The notes under the pieces were generated by a model. It had not been told where the DNA came from. It made no database searches and saw nothing but the letters and a program-made list of their open reading frames with translations. From assembly GCF_047495875.1 (NCBI RefSeq), contig NC_092486.1, positions 806,001 to 870,000 on the forward strand: 64,000 nt of DNA, in the 5' to 3' direction. A program made the position numbers and the translations under genes. Shown in pieces: positions 61,476-64,000 of this stretch (positions within the stretch are counted from its first letter, which is position 1; each line of letters begins with the position of its first letter). Origin of the DNA: Pithys albifrons albifrons. Lineage: Eukaryota > Chordata > Aves > Passeriformes > Thamnophilidae.

Positions 61476-62085
61476 GCTGCTGTGCCAAGGCTGGGCTGAG
61501 CCCCAGCTGAGCCCCAGCCTGCCAACAGTGCCCTGCAGGGCCAGGCCTGGCAGGGGACATGGCTCCAACACGTGGCACCAACTGGGCTGCTCCCCTCAGA
61601 GACAGCAGCTTTTTGTGCCTCTGCTCTTTCTCCTGGTCCTGCCCTGGAACAAAAGCCTGGAGAGACTCAGACTGGCAGAGTTACCCCAGAACTCGTGCCT
61701 TGGGTCCTGGTCTGGACTCCCAGTCCTGGCCTGGTCTCTCTCCCCCACTCCCTCCTTTGCCCTCCCTGCAACTCCTTCCTGCCTTTTTGGGGCTGCTGTT
61801 TTGGTTCTGATTAAAATCAAAGCTGGACCTCCCACACACCTGAACCAACGGGAGCTTTGAGGTGCCAACTCACACAGCACCACCCTGGTGCCCAAAATCT
61901 TCGATGCCACTGAGCCAGGAGGTGCCCAGAGCTCTGCCAGCAATGCCAGCCCTTCCCACTGCTGCTCCTGCAGGCACAGAGCTCTCTCCTGCTGGTTCAT
62001 TCCATGTTCTCCCACCACAGCTCACCCTCACTGATTTATCCTGTAGTTCCTGACATTCCCTCTGCTCTTCTGCTCCTGGGCAGGA
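61476..62085. other. Non-repetitive spacer
   Basis: No coding exon or RNA gene is supported. Confidence 0.5.
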
Positions 62086-62832
62086 GGAAAGAGCTCCCAG
62101 GATGTCCCACATCCACCTCACAGCTCCCAGGATGTCCCACATCCTTGGCAGAGCTTCCAGGATGTCCCAGATCCACCTCACAGCTCCCAGGATGTCCCAC
62201 ATCCCTGTCACAGCTCCCAGGATGTCCCACATCCCTGTCACAGCTCCCAGGATGTCCCACATCCACCTCACAGCTCCCAGGATGTCCCACATCCACCTCA
62301 GAACTCCCAGGATGTCCCACATCCATGGCAGATCTCCCAGGATGTCCCACATCCCTGTCACAGCTCCCAGGATGTCCCACATCCATGGCAGATCTCCCAG
62401 GATGTCCCACATCCCTGTCACAGCTCCCAGGATGTCCCACATCCCTGTCACAACTCCCAGGATGTCCCACATCCCTGTCACAGTTCCCAGGATGTCCCAC
62501 ATCCCTGACACAAGTCCCAGGATGTCCCACATCCACCTCACAGCTCCCAGGATGTCCCACATCCCTGTCACAGCTCCCAGGATGTCCCACATCCCTGTCA
62601 CAACTCCCAGGATGTCCCACATCCCTGTCACAGCTCCCAGGATGTCCCACATCCATGTTACAGCTCCCAGGATGTCCCACATCCACCTCAGGGTTCCCAG
62701 GATGTCCCACATCCCTGTCACAGCTCCCAGGATGTCCCACATCCTTGTCACAGCTCCCAGGATGTCCCACATCCCTGTCACAGCTCCCAGGATGTCCCAC
62801 ATCCATGGCAGATCTCCCAGGATGTCCCATAT
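62086..62832. repeat. 30-bp minisatellite, first array (~25 units)
   Basis: CAGGATGTCCCACATCCCTG plus TCACAGCTCC, exact 30-bp period. Variants are CACCTCA, CATGGCAGATC and CTTGTCA. Confidence 0.96.
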
Positions 62833-63530
62833 CCAGGATTCCGAGCTGGGAAACCATTAAGACCCCTCAGTAAGAGCCAAGCAACCTTTTCCCTCTGCTT
62901 CCCTTGGGATCTGGCTTTATTTTTCCATTTATTCTGCAGGGCAAGCATTAGATCTATTAAAACACAATCAGCAGCTTTTACTGGGTTTTGCTACCACCAA
63001 AAAGGGAGTTATTAAACTGCAGGAGGGTTTTCTGGCCAGCTCAGGGCTCCTTCTTTAATTGAGTCTTTAATTGCTCCTCTCAGCACTGAAGGCTCCTAAT
63101 CAAGGGCAAAGGCAATGCAGGAATAAAATCAAGATAAAAACATCCATTTTACCTGAACTTATTGATTTCTACAGTGAGGGGAAAGAGTAAAACCCCAAAT
63201 CTGTGCAGGGGATGTTTCTCCTGGTGAACCAGAGCAAAAAACCTGCTCACTTTTTTTTGTATTTATTAAATCAGCAGGTCCAAGGAACAAATATTTTATC
63301 CCACAGAAAAATGAGTTTCCTGAGCTCCTTTTTAACAGCTCAATTCCTTGTGTGGCACAAAATCTGTGCTCACATTTCAGCTCTTCTCTCCCAGGGTTTT
63401 ACCCAAACATCCCTGACATCCCCTCAGTTGCCATGGAAACCAGGCAGGGCTCTCTCCCTGCCCAAATCGTGCCCAGCATTCAGTGCTGCCACAGCAAACC
63501 AGGGCAACAAATGGCACCATTTGGGCACCT
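62833..63530. other. A/T-richer unique DNA between two arrays of the same 30-bp unit
   Basis: It contains CTTTAATTGAGTCTTTAATT and TTTTTTTTGTATTTATTAAATC, quite unlike its GC-rich flanks. No gene is recognised. Confidence 0.55.
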
Positions 63531-63534
63531 TCTC

Positions 63535-64000
63535 CCAGAATGTCCCACATCCCTGTCACAGCTCCCAGGATGTTCCACATCCCTGTCACAGCTCCCAGGA
63601 TGTCCCACATCCCTGTCACAGCTCCCAGGATGTCCCACATCCCTGTCACAGCTCCCAGGATGTCCCACATCCCTGTCACAGCTCCCAGGATGTCCCACAT
63701 CCCTGTCACAGCTCCCAGGATGTCCCACATCCACCTCAGAGCTCCCAGGATGTCCCACATCCCTGTCACAGCTCCCAGGATGTCCCACATCCCTGTCACA
63801 GTTCCCAGGATGTCCCTCATCCACCTCAGAGTTCCCAGGATGTCCCACATCCACCTCAGAAATTCCAGGATGTCTCACATCCCTGTCACAACTCCCAGGA
63901 TGTCCCACATCCCTGTCACAGCTCCCAGGATGTCCCACATCCCTGTCACAGTTCCCAGGATGTCCCACATCCCTGTCACAGCTCCCAGAATGTCCCACAT
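63535..64000. repeat. 30-bp minisatellite, second array (runs off the edge)
   Basis: Same unit as 62086-62832 (CAGGATGTCCCACATCCCTG plus TCACAGCTCC), about 15 units visible. The window ends inside it. Confidence 0.96.

Noticed and set aside
53858..64000. CDS2 exon 1 and promoter
   Set aside because: I looked for a CpG island and a short exon ending in phase 0 with a GT donor; only arrays and GC-moderate unique DNA are visible, so exon 1 is presumed outside the window.

Overview
This window is vertebrate nuclear DNA, almost certainly from a bird and probably a songbird. The evidence is CR1 LINE 3' ends in both orientations, a tRNA-headed SINE with a CR1-like tail (TguSINE1-like), LTR-type repeats of the kind seen in passerines, two intron-containing animal genes with bird-like GC-rich codons, and a CpG-island promoter. 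The very high minisatellite load and GC content suggest a small GC-rich chromosome or a chromosome end; that is an inference.

Left part (1-5.7 kb): the first two coding exons of MTHFD2 (mitochondrial methylene-tetrahydrofolate dehydrogenase/cyclohydrolase) on the minus strand. Intron 1 is packed with G-rich minisatellites, and the promoter is CpG-rich with TATA-like, CCAAT and C/EBP-like sites. Exons 3 onward lie beyond the left edge. From 5.7 to 13.6 kb there is almost only tandem repeat, including a 41-bp array carrying 20 AATAAA hexamers. At 13.93 kb a single degraded MOB1-like exon lies on the plus strand. In mammals MOB1A is, as I recall, the head-to-head neighbour of MTHFD2, so this may be a relic at its expected position. 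From 14 to 27.2 kb there are CR1 pieces, an LTR-like copy, short arrays, some non-repetitive CpG-bearing DNA and a 5.6-kb array of a 26-bp unit with higher-order duplications.

Right part (about 31-53.9 kb): CDS2 (phosphatidate cytidylyltransferase 2, CDP-diacylglycerol synthase) on the minus strand. I resolved 12 coding exons with splice phases that all agree; they encode 423 residues through the stop codon. Only the first coding exon (roughly 20 residues) is missing and presumably lies past the right edge. A 3' UTR of about 3.8 kb probably ends near 31.06 kb. Nearly every intron contains a minisatellite, and two arrays begin at the 5' splice site itself. From 53.9 to 64 kb only repeats and unrecognised intron-like DNA are visible.

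The most notable structure is at 28.1-29.55 kb. An exact-length copy of one CDS2 exon (83 bp, both splice sites intact, one synonymous change) sits on the opposite strand. It is bounded by pieces of one LTR-like family and lies just downstream of another LTR-like element with a TATA box. The copy and its source at 39.96-41.01 kb form inverted repeats about 1.05 kb long and 12 kb apart. About half of the 64 kb is tandem repeat. I see no bacterial, viral-coding, CRISPR or defence system here. The many long open frames inside arrays come from repeat units that lack stop codons; they are not genes.
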